A stretch of DNA of 64,000 nucleotides from Granulicella sp. S190 (GTDB lineage: Bacteria > Acidobacteriota > Terriglobia > Terriglobales > Acidobacteriaceae), in the NCBI RefSeq assembly GCF_009766095.1, contig NZ_LMUD01000014.1:21247-85246 (forward strand), read 5' to 3'. Below the pieces are notes generated by a model. The model saw only the letters and a program-made list of their open reading frames with translations, did not search any database and had not been told where the DNA came from. A program made the position numbers and the translations under genes. Shown here one piece after another: positions 14,559-24,099 of this stretch (positions within the stretch are counted from its first letter, which is position 1; each line of letters opens with the position of its first letter).

Positions 14559-17493
14559 GCTAAGCGCGCGTGGTTGTTTCGTGGTGAGATTTCCGATCTT
14601 TCTTGGGTTCATGCTTGGGTTGATACTTGGGTGGTTTGCGAGTGCTGCTCCTGCGTGGGCCGGCGGCCCGCGGTGGGTGACGGGGGTGCCGTACTTTACG
14701 ACGGAGGGTGTTCCCGTGGTCTGGTATACGAACCAGCCGCTCTACTTTACTGATCCCGGCGATCTGAGCTCTTCGGTTAACCATGCGGCGGCGGATGCAA
14801 TGGTGGCTGCTGCGGCGGCGGTGTGGAATGTTCCGACGGCGAACCTGGTGCTCGCCAAGGGCGGTGCGCTGGAGGAGCATGTGAGCGGAGCCAATGCGTT
14901 TGCGGGGGCGAATGGGCCGATCTTTCCTGCGGATGTGCAGAGCGGCAACTATCTCGCGAAGCAGATTGCGGTGATCTACGACAGCGATGGCTCGGTTACA
15001 GATCTGCTGTTGGGCGATGGGGCGAGCGATCCCTCGGGATGCCTGCAGAGTGGGGTGACGGAGAGCGTCGATTCGATTGTGCCAGCGGGGTTTATTCAGC
15101 ATGCGATCATCATCATCAACGGTCGCTGCAGCGGGCCTGCGCCCCAGCAACAGCTGCAGTATCAACTGATGCGGGCGTTTGGGCGTGTGCTCGGTCTGGG
15201 CTGGTCACAGACGAATGACAATGTGTTTACGGATAGTCCTCAGCCCACGGCCAACCAGGCGCTGCACTGGCCGGTGATGCACCCGATCGATATTCTTTGC
15301 AGCACGTATACCTATCAGTGCATGCCGCAGCCGTTTACTTTGCGGCCGGACGATCTGTCGGCGCTGGCGCAGCTCTACTTTATCGATCAGGGACAGGCTG
15401 GGCCGGGGCAGATGGATAGCCTGCTGAACGCGAGCCGGTTCCTGGGCCATGTTCAGTTCGCGACGGGACAGGGGATGGAGGGAGTCAATGTTCTTGTACG
15501 CCGCTGGGAGCAATTTACTGCGCCGTCGCAGATCGAAGACTGGTACACGGCGTCTTCGGTGTCGGGTTTTCTCTTTCGGCAGTCGAATGGAGACCCTATC
15601 ACTGGACCAGACCTGTCGTTTGGTGGAAGCCAAGGTGCCGTAGATGGCGGGCTGGAGGGCTACTTCAATATTCAGCGGATACCGATGCTTCCGGGGAGCT
15701 GGCAGATTCTTGTCGTGGAGACGGAGGCGGTGAATCCACTTTACACGGGGGAGTATGCGGTGGGGCCGTATGTCGCGAACACGGTAGATCCTTCCGGCTC
15801 GGATCCTGTGCTGGAGGAAGGACTGTACAGCAGCTATACCCAGAGCGGCGTGGACTTCTCTCCGCTTAACTCTGCGGCTGTATGCGATACGGATGCCGAT
15901 GGAACTGAGGCGTCTCCGGTTGCGGTCGCGGCGCAGGGCTGGTGGTCGAGTCTGCTGTGTGGGTATGGCCACTCTGCGTGGTCTTCGCTGTCGGTCAAGG
16001 CGAACCGCTCGCTTACGGTGGAGGTGACTGCGGAGGACGAGCAGGGATTCGCCACTACAGCGAAGGCGATGCCAGTGATCGGACTGTGGAACGCGACGGA
16101 TGCGCTGGGCTCTTTGCCGGGTGTCTCGGGTGTGGGCGAGGCCTTCAACGGCGAGGGCACTGGCATGACGACCTTGTCGAGTTCCTTTACGCAACCAGAT
16201 CAGTTACGAATAGGGATTGCAGATGAGCGGGGGGATGGGAGGCCTGACTACAACTACCAGGCACGGGTGCTGTATGCCGACTCGCTGAGTCCAGCTATAG
16301 TGAGTGCGGCCGGCGGTACGGTGACGATTACGGGGATGGGTTTCCGTACCGGAAATGAGGTTACGGTCAATGGTGTTGCCGCAACGGTTTTGAGCTGGAC
16401 TGCCAATACGATTGTGGCGACGGTCCCTTCGATCAGCGCGCTGGACTCGAGCACCGGCCTGGTTGCGGATGTGGAGGTGACGGATCTATCTACGGGTGGT
16501 ACGACGGTGATGACGCAGGCGCTGAGCTACTCCACCCCTGTGCCGATACTCAGCCTGGTGAGTGCGCCTTCCGGTCTGGTGCTGGTTGGGCAGGCTGCGG
16601 CTGTGCCGTTCGCCGTAAAGGTGATGAGTGGGGATGGGGTGACGCCGGTGGTTGGCGAGGCGGTGACTTTTACCGCGATTGCAGGTGCGGTGCAGTTCAG
16701 CTCCTGCGGAGGCGCGAGTTGCACCTTGAGTACAGATGGGAACGGCATTGCTTCGACGCTAGTGACTGCGTTGAGCGCGGGAGCGATTACGCTGCAGGCG
16801 ATGGGAGTCGACGGCGCGGCGGGTGCCTCTTTCAACGCGGTTGTGCGGGTGCAGACGGCTGCGGCGGTGCAGGCAACAGAGTACGTTGCGGCAGGCGCGG
16901 TTGTTGCCTGGTCTCCGCAGTTGAGCGTGGTGGATAACTTCGCTTCGACGACAGGATTGATGGTGGGATGGCAGGCTGGTTCGGGTTTGGTTTCAGTGTC
17001 TCCATCGAACACCCAGGTGAACTCGCAGGGCGTGGCCGAGACTTCGGCAACGGTGGGTCCGTTAGCGGCGGGAGTGCAGGCGTTGGTCTCCGGTTGTGCC
17101 TGGACGAATACATGCAGCACGTTTACGACGATAGGTGTCGACCTTGCCGATCTGCGGATTGTGGCGGTCAACGGAGCGATCCAGACAGTAGCCGCGAATG
17201 GAAGCCTGACGCCGGTTGCTCTGCAGGTGACCGATACGGCAGGACATCCGGTTGCAGGCGCCCTGGTTGAGATCTACCAGGCGGTGGATGCATGGCAGGC
17301 CGCGTGTCCGGACCGAGGGCGCTGTCCGATTGCGCCGATCCTTGAGGCTTCGCAATCTTCGGCGGTGTCGGATGCGAATGGTCTTTTGACGGTAGTGCCG
17401 CAACAGATCTCCGGCAGTGCTGAGACTACTGATGTTGCGGTGGCAACGGGTACGCAGGGGTTCCTTTCCTTCAGCCTGCAGAAGCAGCCGTAG
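14545..17493 (+). CDS. Secreted matrixin-fold protein lacking the zinc site, with IPT/TIG and Ig-like repeats
   Basis: A 982-residue exported protein; a hydrophobic signal ends near APAWA. Residues about 35-275 follow a matrixin metalloprotease layout, including the strand with VVWYTNQPLYF, the helix with AAAAAVWNVP and a Met-turn-like VMHP followed by LRPDDLSALAQLYF. However, the expected HExxHxxGxxH motif reads RAFGRVLGLGW (residues 210-220): all three His and the Glu are replaced. After about residue 590 come an IPT/TIG domain (PAIVSAAGGTVTITGMGF) and several Big_1-like Ig repeats. The start is ATG at 14545 with GAGGACGGGAA in front; it overlaps the upstream gene by 14 bases. A binding or scaffold role is more likely than proteolysis. 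Confidence 0.8.
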   Translation: MLLPELSARGCFVVRFPIFLGFMLGLILGWFASAAPAWAGGPRWVTGVPYFTTEGVPVVWYTNQPLYFTDPGDLSSSVNHAAADAMVAAAAAVWNVPTANLVLAKGGALEEHVSGANAFAGANGPIFPADVQSGNYLAKQIAVIYDSDGSVTDLLLGDGASDPSGCLQSGVTESVDSIVPAGFIQHAIIIINGRCSGPAPQQQLQYQLMRAFGRVLGLGWSQTNDNVFTDSPQPTANQALHWPVMHPIDILCSTYTYQCMPQPFTLRPDDLSALAQLYFIDQGQAGPGQMDSLLNASRFLGHVQFATGQGMEGVNVLVRRWEQFTAPSQIEDWYTASSVSGFLFRQSNGDPITGPDLSFGGSQGAVDGGLEGYFNIQRIPMLPGSWQILVVETEAVNPLYTGEYAVGPYVANTVDPSGSDPVLEEGLYSSYTQSGVDFSPLNSAAVCDTDADGTEASPVAVAAQGWWSSLLCGYGHSAWSSLSVKANRSLTVEVTAEDEQGFATTAKAMPVIGLWNATDALGSLPGVSGVGEAFNGEGTGMTTLSSSFTQPDQLRIGIADERGDGRPDYNYQARVLYADSLSPAIVSAAGGTVTITGMGFRTGNEVTVNGVAATVLSWTANTIVATVPSISALDSSTGLVADVEVTDLSTGGTTVMTQALSYSTPVPILSLVSAPSGLVLVGQAAAVPFAVKVMSGDGVTPVVGEAVTFTAIAGAVQFSSCGGASCTLSTDGNGIASTLVTALSAGAITLQAMGVDGAAGASFNAVVRVQTAAAVQATEYVAAGAVVAWSPQLSVVDNFASTTGLMVGWQAGSGLVSVSPSNTQVNSQGVAETSATVGPLAAGVQALVSGCAWTNTCSTFTTIGVDLADLRIVAVNGAIQTVAANGSLTPVALQVTDTAGHPVAGALVEIYQAVDAWQAACPDRGRCPIAPILEASQSSAVSDANGLLTVVPQQISGSAETTDVAVATGTQGFLSFSLQKQP

Positions 17494-17633
17494 TTCTTTT
17501 GTAAAAAAAGAAGCTGCGTTTCCTGTAACTCCGGCAGGAGAAGCTCGTCGAACGCAGCAGGATAGGATCGACAGAACCGAACCGCTCCCTTTGGCATCAC
17601 ATAACAGACAATTACATTGAGGAGCTTGAGACG

Positions 17634-19010
17634 ATGGCGGTAACAGCAGCAACCAGACCGGTACGGAAGCGAGTCGTGATCATTGGCGGAGGCTTTGGCG
17701 GTATCAATGCGGTGACGACTCTTGGGAAGTTTCCGGTTGACGTTACGCTGGTGGACCGTAGAAATCACCACTTATTTCAGCCTTTGCTTTATCAAGTGGC
17801 GCTTGCGGTTTTATCTCCGGCCGATATCGCACAGCCTATCCGATCACTGGTGCGCAATCATCCGAATGTGGATGTGCTGATGGATGAGGCGATCGGCTTC
17901 GATCTGGCGCAGCGACGGGTGAAGCTGAAGACGGAGGTGGAGCTGGAGTATGACTACCTGATTCTTGCGACAGGTTCGACGCACTCGTACTTTGGGCGGG
18001 ATGAGTGGGCGAAGCTTGCGCCTGGGCTGAAGACGGTTGAGGATGCGACGGAGATTCGGCGACGGGTGCTGCTGGCGTTTGAGCTGGCGGAGCGACAGAT
18101 GATGGAGACGGGCACGCACCCTGCGCTGAACTTCGTGATCATTGGCGGAGGGCCGACGGGGGTGGAGCTGGCTGGCGCCATCAGCGATATCGCGCGGCTG
18201 TATATGGCGAGCGACTTTCGGCACATCGATCCTTCGATGGCGAAGGTGCTTATTCTGGAGGGCTCGCCGAATGTGCTTGCGGCGTATCCGCTTGATTTGC
18301 AGAAGAAGGCGATCGAACAGCTCGCGGAGTTGGGCGTGAAGGTTCGGACGGGGGCGCATGTGACGGATGTGCAACCGGGATACGTGATGGTGGGGGAGGA
18401 ACGTATCGATGCGGTGGTGACGCTATGGGCGGCGGGGGTCCAGGCATCGCCGCTGGGTAAACTGCTGGGGGTGCCGACGGATAAACGAGGCGCTGTGCTT
18501 GTCGATTGCTATCTGAACCCGCCGGGCCATCCGGAGATCTTTATCTGCGGCGACCTTGCGCACTTTGAGCAGGATGGGAAGCAGGTGCCGGGGGTGGCGC
18601 AGCCTGCGATGCAGATGGGCCGCTATGCGGCAAAGCGCGTTGGACGGCTGGTGGCTGCGAGCTTAGGCAGCGATGGCAGCGGCAAGGATGCACAGTTTCG
18701 CTACTTCGATAAAGGCGATATGGCGACGATTGGAAGGAAGGCGGCGGTGGCTAAGATCGAGTGGCCGTTCAAGGCTCACTGGAGCGGCTTTCCTGCGTGG
18801 ATGACGTGGCTGGTGGTGCACATCTTCTTTCTTATCGGATTTCGCAACCGGCTTTCTGTGTTTCGCCAGTGGGCCTGGACCTATCTGACCTTCAGCGATG
18901 GAGCGCGACTGATCACGGGATCGCAGGAGCTGCCGGGTTGGGATACGCAGGGAGATCATTCTGGAGTGGTGACGACGAAGCCACTGGATATGAATTCGCC
19001 TAAGACTTAG
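17634..19010 (+). CDS. ndh: Type II NADH dehydrogenase (NDH-2)
   Basis: A 458-residue flavoprotein that oxidises NADH and reduces quinone without pumping protons. The FAD fold starts VVIIGGGFGGINAV, the NADH fold is FVIIGGGPTGVELAGAISDIA, and the quinone-side AQPAMQMGRYAAKRV and ICGDLAHFEQDGK motifs follow. The C-terminal WMTWLVVHIFFLIGF segment is the usual membrane-contacting helix. A GAGGAG ribosome site lies before the ATG, and a strong hairpin terminator follows at 19026-19067. It is a single-gene unit. Confidence 0.93.
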   Translation: MAVTAATRPVRKRVVIIGGGFGGINAVTTLGKFPVDVTLVDRRNHHLFQPLLYQVALAVLSPADIAQPIRSLVRNHPNVDVLMDEAIGFDLAQRRVKLKTEVELEYDYLILATGSTHSYFGRDEWAKLAPGLKTVEDATEIRRRVLLAFELAERQMMETGTHPALNFVIIGGGPTGVELAGAISDIARLYMASDFRHIDPSMAKVLILEGSPNVLAAYPLDLQKKAIEQLAELGVKVRTGAHVTDVQPGYVMVGEERIDAVVTLWAAGVQASPLGKLLGVPTDKRGAVLVDCYLNPPGHPEIFICGDLAHFEQDGKQVPGVAQPAMQMGRYAAKRVGRLVAASLGSDGSGKDAQFRYFDKGDMATIGRKAAVAKIEWPFKAHWSGFPAWMTWLVVHIFFLIGFRNRLSVFRQWAWTYLTFSDGARLITGSQELPGWDTQGDHSGVVTTKPLDMNSPKT

Positions 19011-19025
19011 CTGCGGGTTGGTGAA

Positions 19026-19067
19026 CGCAAAGAGAAGAGCCGCTTGATGGCGGCTCTTTTCTTTGCG
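19026..19067. terminator. Bidirectional intrinsic terminator
   Basis: Two 18-base arms (19026-19043 and 19050-19067) are complementary at 17 of 18 positions around a six-base TTGATG loop; the arms carry A-rich left and T-rich right ends. It lies between the convergent stops of the NADH dehydrogenase and aldo/keto reductase genes and can serve both. Confidence 0.85.
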
Positions 19068-19079
19068 TGTGTAGAGGAT

Positions 19080-19949
19080 TTATTTCGCGGAGTCTTCGAT
19101 TTCTTTCCATTCCGCGTCGGAGAGCTTGACGTCGGATGCGGCAACATTCTCTTCGAGGTGTTCAATCGAGGTTGTTCCGGGGATGGGCAGCATGACGGGG
19201 GAGTGATGCAGAAGCCATGCCAGGGAGAGCTGCGAGACGGTTGCTCCGTGGGTCTTGGCTGCGGAGTCGAGCTTGCCACCCGGCTGAGCGAGCTTGCCGG
19301 CTGCTACGGGAAACCACGGGATAAAGGCGATTTTGTGTTTGGTGCAGTACTCGACGACGTCGTCGTGCTTGCGGTCTCCGATGTTGTACTGGTTCTGCAC
19401 GCTTACGATGTCGATGACCTTGCGGGCCTGATCGATCTCGTGGGGTTTGACTTCGCTGAGACCGACGTGGCGGATCTTGCCTTGCTCCTGAAGCTTTTTG
19501 ATCGCGCCGAGAGATTCCTCGACGGGGACCTTCGGGTCGATACGGTGGAGTTGCCAGAGGTCGATGCGCTCTACCTTGAGCCTGCGCAGACTCATCTCGA
19601 CCTGCTGGGTGAGGTACTCGGGACGTCCTACGGGTAACCACTCATTCGGACCCTGGCGAGTCAGGCCACCCTTGGTCGCGATGACGACGCCCTTTGCGTA
19701 AGGGGCGAGGGCTTCGCCGATGAGTTGCTCGCTGACGTCAGGTCCGTAGGCGTCGGCGGTATCGATGAAATTGATACCGAGTTCGACTACGCGGCGAAGC
19801 ACCTTCTTTGCGGCTTCGCTATCTTTGGGCGCGCCCCAGATTCCTTCGCCCGTGATACGCATCGCTCCGTATCCCATACGGTTGACAGGAAGATCGCCGC
19901 CAATCGCAAATGTTCCGCTTGTTTTCGCACTTACAGTGAGAGTAGCCAT
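19080..19949 (-). CDS. Aldo/keto reductase
   Basis: A 289-residue NADPH-dependent aldo/keto reductase barrel. The catalytic tetrad is visible: Asp and Tyr in [11 protein letters not shown], Lys in VIATKGGL, His in DLWQLHRID. The cofactor end [15 protein letters not shown] is also present. It resembles the general-stress YajO/YdbC-like group; the physiological substrate is unknown. The stop codon of the upstream hydrolase gene is only three bases before its ATG, so the two form an operon. Confidence 0.9.
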   Translation of the reverse strand: MATLTVSAKTSGTFAIGGDLPVNRMGYGAMRITGEGIWGAPKDSEAAKKVLRRVVELGINFIDTADAYGPDVSEQLIGEALAPYAKGVVIATKGGLTRQGPNEWLPVGRPEYLTQQVEMSLRRLKVERIDLWQLHRIDPKVPVEESLGAIKKLQEQGKIRHVGLSEVKPHEIDQARKVIDIVSVQNQYNIGDRKHDDVVEYCTKHKIAFIPWFPVAAGKLAQPGGKLDSAAKTHGATVSQLSLAWLLHHSPVMLPIPGTTSIEHLEENVAASDVKLSDAEWKEIEDSAK

Positions 19950-19952
19950 ACG

Positions 19953-20870
19953 TTATCGGATGCTGATGGCAGGACAAAGGTGCATCGTCTCGCCTTCGGC
20001 GAGAATTTTTATTTGTCGTTTAATGCCGAGGCGTTCGGCTTCGGCGTTGAGGCGCTGGATGGGCTCTTCCATGGGCTCACGGCCTAAACGGAAGGTTCCG
20101 TAGTGCATTGGCACCATGCGTTGTGCACCGAGCTCAACGAAGCCTCTGAGTGCCTCTTCCGGGCTGGTGTGGACGGATCTATAACTATCGGGAAAGTAGG
20201 CGCCGATGGGGAGGAGAGCGACCTCGGGATGGAGCTTCGCGCCGATCTCGCGGAATCCATCGAAGTAGGCAGTGTCGCCGGAGTGGTAGACGGATTGGCC
20301 ACCGCCTGCGATGACATAGCCGCCGTAGCCGCGATGAGTGTCGCGGAACATCCTGGCGCCCCAGTGTTTGCATGGGGTCATGGTGATGGTGAGTCCCTGC
20401 AGTTCGATCTGGTCCCACCATGCGAGTCCGTGGATGTGGGAGAAGCCGAGTTTTTCAACGAGATCTTCTACGCCGCGAGGCACAACGACCTCAGGCGTGC
20501 GGCCAGTGAGTTTGCGCGTGGCGCGGATGACGCGGCGAAGAGAGGCCATGTCGAGGTGATCCATGTGCGCGTGAGTGAGCAAGACTACGTCGATGGCGGG
20601 AAGCTCTTCGACCATGACACCGGGGTGGCGCTGGCGGCGGAGAAGGATAAGCCGTTTGGAGAAGACTGGGTCGACCAGTAACTTTCGTCCGTGAATCTGG
20701 AGGAGGAAGGAGGAGTGGCCGATGAAGGTGACGCCCAGCTCATTGGGTTTTACCAGCTCGACTGGCCTTGGAGCGCCGGACATTGGTTGTTCGTGGCTCT
20801 CGCGGACCAGCCGCCAGAGCTGTTCCATCTTTCTAATTGCGAAGGGTCTGCCCCGCCATGCTCTTTGCAT
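19953..20870 (-). CDS. Metallo-beta-lactamase-fold hydrolase (UlaG/NAPE-PLD-like)
   Basis: A protein of about 305 residues with the metallo-beta-lactamase fold. Its metal motif is LLTHAHMDHLD (HxHxDH), preceded by VTFIGHSSFLLQI and VDPVFSKR and followed by VYHSGDTAYFDGF and VPMHYGTFRLG. This set matches the YtnP/UlaG and NAPE-phospholipase D-like group, which hydrolyses phosphodiester or lactone bonds. The start at 20870 is favoured by a GGTGAC site; the frame continues upstream to 20969 with a possible signal-like segment. It is co-transcribed with the aldo/keto reductase. Confidence 0.85.
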   Translation of the reverse strand: MQRAWRGRPFAIRKMEQLWRLVRESHEQPMSGAPRPVELVKPNELGVTFIGHSSFLLQIHGRKLLVDPVFSKRLILLRRQRHPGVMVEELPAIDVVLLTHAHMDHLDMASLRRVIRATRKLTGRTPEVVVPRGVEDLVEKLGFSHIHGLAWWDQIELQGLTITMTPCKHWGARMFRDTHRGYGGYVIAGGGQSVYHSGDTAYFDGFREIGAKLHPEVALLPIGAYFPDSYRSVHTSPEEALRGFVELGAQRMVPMHYGTFRLGREPMEEPIQRLNAEAERLGIKRQIKILAEGETMHLCPAISIR

Positions 20871-21110
20871 TTCTGTCACCAATAAATAGATGCTCTCTTG
20901 TGGGTATACGCACCGAGATACAGCGAAAATCAGGAGCAGCGATGCTACCGGAGGATATCCAAGCCGCATCTACCTTGCGAGAACACCCGCCTGGACGGCT
21001 CAATTACGTGGTTTGAGAGGGATCAGGCGAAAGGTAGAACTGCTATCGCTTCCCTGGACCCCATTTTCGATTCCTCTCGCGGCGCGCATATCCAGAGGCG
21101 CATATGGGAC

Positions 21111-22070
21111 ATGGTTTCGCGATCGCCGCTCCGATCGTTGTGGAATCTGGAGGGAATTCCGGTTCGGGTGGTTGCGAAGCATACCTGGAACTCGTTTCTG
21201 GGAGACAACCTGGTGGGACGGGCTGCGGAGCTTGGCTTCTACTTTATCTTCGCGCTGTTTCCGAGCCTGGTGACGGCGACAGCGCTGCTTGGCCTTGCAG
21301 CCCGCTCGGCGTCGCATATCTATTACTCTTTGCTGGGATATCTCTCGATCGTGCTGCCGCATGATGCGATGGGGACGGTCCTGGAGACCTTCAACCAGAC
21401 GACTGCGAACACTACGAGCGGGAAGCTGACCTTTGGCCTGGTAGCCGCTGTGTGGAGTGCGTCGGTAGGATTTTCGGCGATTCAGGACTCGCTGAACGTG
21501 GTCTACAAGGTGAAGGAGACGAGGTCTTACTTCGCTGCGCGGTTCTCTGCGATTGGCGTGACAATTCTTTTGATGGGGCTGGTGACGCTGATGCTGGCCT
21601 CGCTGTTGGGCGCGGATTTCTTTGCGCGCGTTGCGGAGGTGCGGATCTACCACCACTTTCTGGCTATGGTGGCGGCGGGTACGGCACGCGGTATCGGCTG
21701 GCTGTTTGCGGCGACGCTGTTGTCGCTATTTTTTGCGGTGATCTATTACTTCGCTCCGGATGTGAAGCGGAGCCAGTGGCACTGGCTGACACCGGGTGCG
21801 GCTATCGGCATCGTTGGATGGATGCTTACCTCGATCGGGCTGCGTGTTTATGTCCACTACTTCGATAACTATTCGGTGACCTATGGTTCTTTGGGTGCGG
21901 TCATTATTTTGCTGACGTGGTTTTATCTGACGGGGCTGATGTTGCTGTTGGGGGCGGAGATCAACAGCGAGATAGAAGCCGCCGCTGCTGCGAAGCGTCT
22001 GCTCGCACTTGAGCAAAACAGTTTCGCGGCAATGGCGGCCACGGTGGTGGTGCCGACTTCTGCCGCCTAA
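21111..22070 (+). CDS. YihY/BrkB-family inner-membrane protein
   Basis: A protein of about 319 residues with six predicted helices. Typical family features are TWNSFLGDNLVGRAAELGFYFIFALFPSL with the first helix, FSAIQDSLNVVYKVKE after the third, and YGSLGAVIILLTWFYLTGLMLLLGAEINSE at the end. Members were once mis-assigned as RNase BN; the true role, possibly transport or envelope integrity, is unsettled. The ATG at 21111 gives the family's usual length; an open frame extends back to 20898 with unlikely composition. It is convergent with the M61 peptidase gene. Confidence 0.85.
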   Translation: MVSRSPLRSLWNLEGIPVRVVAKHTWNSFLGDNLVGRAAELGFYFIFALFPSLVTATALLGLAARSASHIYYSLLGYLSIVLPHDAMGTVLETFNQTTANTTSGKLTFGLVAAVWSASVGFSAIQDSLNVVYKVKETRSYFAARFSAIGVTILLMGLVTLMLASLLGADFFARVAEVRIYHHFLAMVAAGTARGIGWLFAATLLSLFFAVIYYFAPDVKRSQWHWLTPGAAIGIVGWMLTSIGLRVYVHYFDNYSVTYGSLGAVIILLTWFYLTGLMLLLGAEINSEIEAAAAAKRLLALEQNSFAAMAATVVVPTSAA

Positions 22071-22077
22071 GCGAAGG

Positions 22078-23961
22078 CTACTTTGCCGCTGGTTTGAGGA
22101 TGTCATCCAGACGATCGGGGACACCCGTTACTCTCTCTAACAGCGGGTAGCGTTCGCCTTCGTGGTAGTCCAGTTTGACTACTTTGTAGTAGCCCGTGTT
22201 GAGGACGATCAACTCTACGGCTTGGCCGGAGCCCTTCGAGTCGTGTACTGCAGCCTTGAGAACATCGGGGGTGTAGGCGCGACCGTTGACGGCCACGATC
22301 TTCATCCCTGGGCCGATGCCGCTCTTGTCAGAGACGCCACCCTTGAGGACGTCGAAGATGTTGCCGGCCTTGTTGACGTGCAGACCGACGGAGTACCAGA
22401 AGTCGAAGGTGCCGGACTGCTCGTCTGCCATGGCACTCCAGGAGTTCGGCTTCTCGGTATAGGTGAGCTTGTAGCCGCCGTTTTCGAGTCCGCCTAATGG
22501 AGCGTGATAGGAGTTGGAGTCGAGCCGGGTGCGCAGGAAGGTCGCCCAGTCGTTAGCGACGACGCTGTTGAGGCCCGCGACGACATCCTCGAAGGTGTAG
22601 GGAACGACCTTGGGTCCGGTGTCTCCGCCGAGCCCGTGAAATTTGGCGACGAAGTCATCGATGCTCTTCTTGTTGTTGGTCATCTTGCGGATGGTGGTGT
22701 CGACGTCGAGCCAGACGAGTTCGCCCTCGTCGTAGTAGTCGACGTTAAGGCGCCAGTTGTCCCATCCGTCGCCGGTGGAGTACAGGATCTGCGCGGCGGT
22801 TGCGGTGTCCTGAATGTCGCGCCAGGTGCGGCCTGGACGATTGTCATACTCGGCGGCGATGGTGGAGAGACGCTGCTTGTACTGCTCGGGGGACCAGATG
22901 CCGCAACGCGCGGCTAACACGTCGCCGAGGTACTCAGTGAGGCCCTCGTAGACCCACAGGAGGTCGCCTTCCATGGGCTTCTGATAGTTGCTGGTGGCGA
23001 GGCCGGCGGGGCGGCGATACTTGCCGTTCCAGCTATGGGTGAACTCGTGCGGCAGGAGCAGGCCGTCGAGGACGAACTCGCGGTCGTCGGTGAAGGTGGT
23101 AGCCATCACTCGGTCGTCGCTGGACTGATGATGCTCAAGGCCGAAGTGCGCGACCTCGTCGCTGAGGGTGACGAGAAAGTGATACGAGCCGTAGTGGCGG
23201 GACTTGTAGAGAGCTCCAGTCTCGCGGACGAGCTTGTCGAAGTCGGCGATGTGCTCTTTGGAGAGATTGACCTGCTCCGGTCCGTCGGCTGCCATGTCGA
23301 GGTAGTGCTTCGGGGAGATCTCAGGGGCGAGCGGGATCTCGCGGAAGTACCGGCCTGCGAGTACAGGCGAGTCGACGAGCTGCTCGAGGCTGACGGTCTT
23401 GAAGGTGGAGGTCTGTCCGGAGCCGCCATCTTTGTCGAGTGCGGTGCCGAGCTTCCAGCCTTCGGGCAGCCTGACGGAGGGAGTGAACATGACCTGGCTG
23501 GCGTCAGTGTTTTCGGGATAGACGAGAAGCGTGTTCCAACTGAGCAGGGCGAGATTTTCGCTGGTGGAGCCGCCTGCGGAGAACCCTGAGAGTGCGGAGG
23601 AGGCGAGGAAGTCGATCTTCATCTTAAGCTGGGTGACGCCCTGCGGAACGGTAATGTGATAGGCGAACATGTCTACCTTGTCGCGCTCCCACTTCACGGG
23701 CTGGCCGTTGGCAGTGATGAAGAAGCCGGCCATGTTCTCGATGGGGCCGGTGGGACCGTGTTCGCCGGGGATCCACTTGGGGTAGACCACGGTCATCGGT
23801 CCGGGGGTGACCGGCATGACTTCGGTGGCGTGGAGGATCTTGCGGGGAGCATCGGTGAGATCGACACTCAGGGTAATTGGCACGGTCTGCGCCCCAGCGA
23901 CTAAACTGCCTACCGTTGCGGCCAGAGCTGCCCCGGCACACTTCTTCCACAAACCAATCAT
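22078..23961 (-). CDS. Secreted M61 family metallopeptidase with PDZ domain
   Basis: A 627-residue zinc peptidase of the M61 (glycyl aminopeptidase) family. A signal peptide starts MIGLWKK and ends near VAGA. The zinc motif is LPHEFTHSWNGKYRRP (HExxH), followed by the downstream acidic ligand region VYEGLTEYLGDVL. The C-terminus contains a PDZ-like domain, including DKSGIGPGMKIVAVNGR. GGAAGGC precedes the ATG at 23961. It is divergent from the M13 peptidase, with 138 bases between starts, suggesting a shared control region for extracellular peptide breakdown. Confidence 0.92.
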   Translation of the reverse strand: MIGLWKKCAGAALAATVGSLVAGAQTVPITLSVDLTDAPRKILHATEVMPVTPGPMTVVYPKWIPGEHGPTGPIENMAGFFITANGQPVKWERDKVDMFAYHITVPQGVTQLKMKIDFLASSALSGFSAGGSTSENLALLSWNTLLVYPENTDASQVMFTPSVRLPEGWKLGTALDKDGGSGQTSTFKTVSLEQLVDSPVLAGRYFREIPLAPEISPKHYLDMAADGPEQVNLSKEHIADFDKLVRETGALYKSRHYGSYHFLVTLSDEVAHFGLEHHQSSDDRVMATTFTDDREFVLDGLLLPHEFTHSWNGKYRRPAGLATSNYQKPMEGDLLWVYEGLTEYLGDVLAARCGIWSPEQYKQRLSTIAAEYDNRPGRTWRDIQDTATAAQILYSTGDGWDNWRLNVDYYDEGELVWLDVDTTIRKMTNNKKSIDDFVAKFHGLGGDTGPKVVPYTFEDVVAGLNSVVANDWATFLRTRLDSNSYHAPLGGLENGGYKLTYTEKPNSWSAMADEQSGTFDFWYSVGLHVNKAGNIFDVLKGGVSDKSGIGPGMKIVAVNGRAYTPDVLKAAVHDSKGSGQAVELIVLNTGYYKVVKLDYHEGERYPLLERVTGVPDRLDDILKPAAK

Positions 23962-24099
23962 TCGTTTGCCTTCCACTGTTCGTCTATGTAGAACCGAGGT
24001 TAGTCTAACCTGCGGCCTGAGCACTTTGCCTTGAGGGCGGGGCAAATGTGGTGGCGGCTGCTGAATTTGAGGGTAGGATTATGCACACAGGAGAAACGC

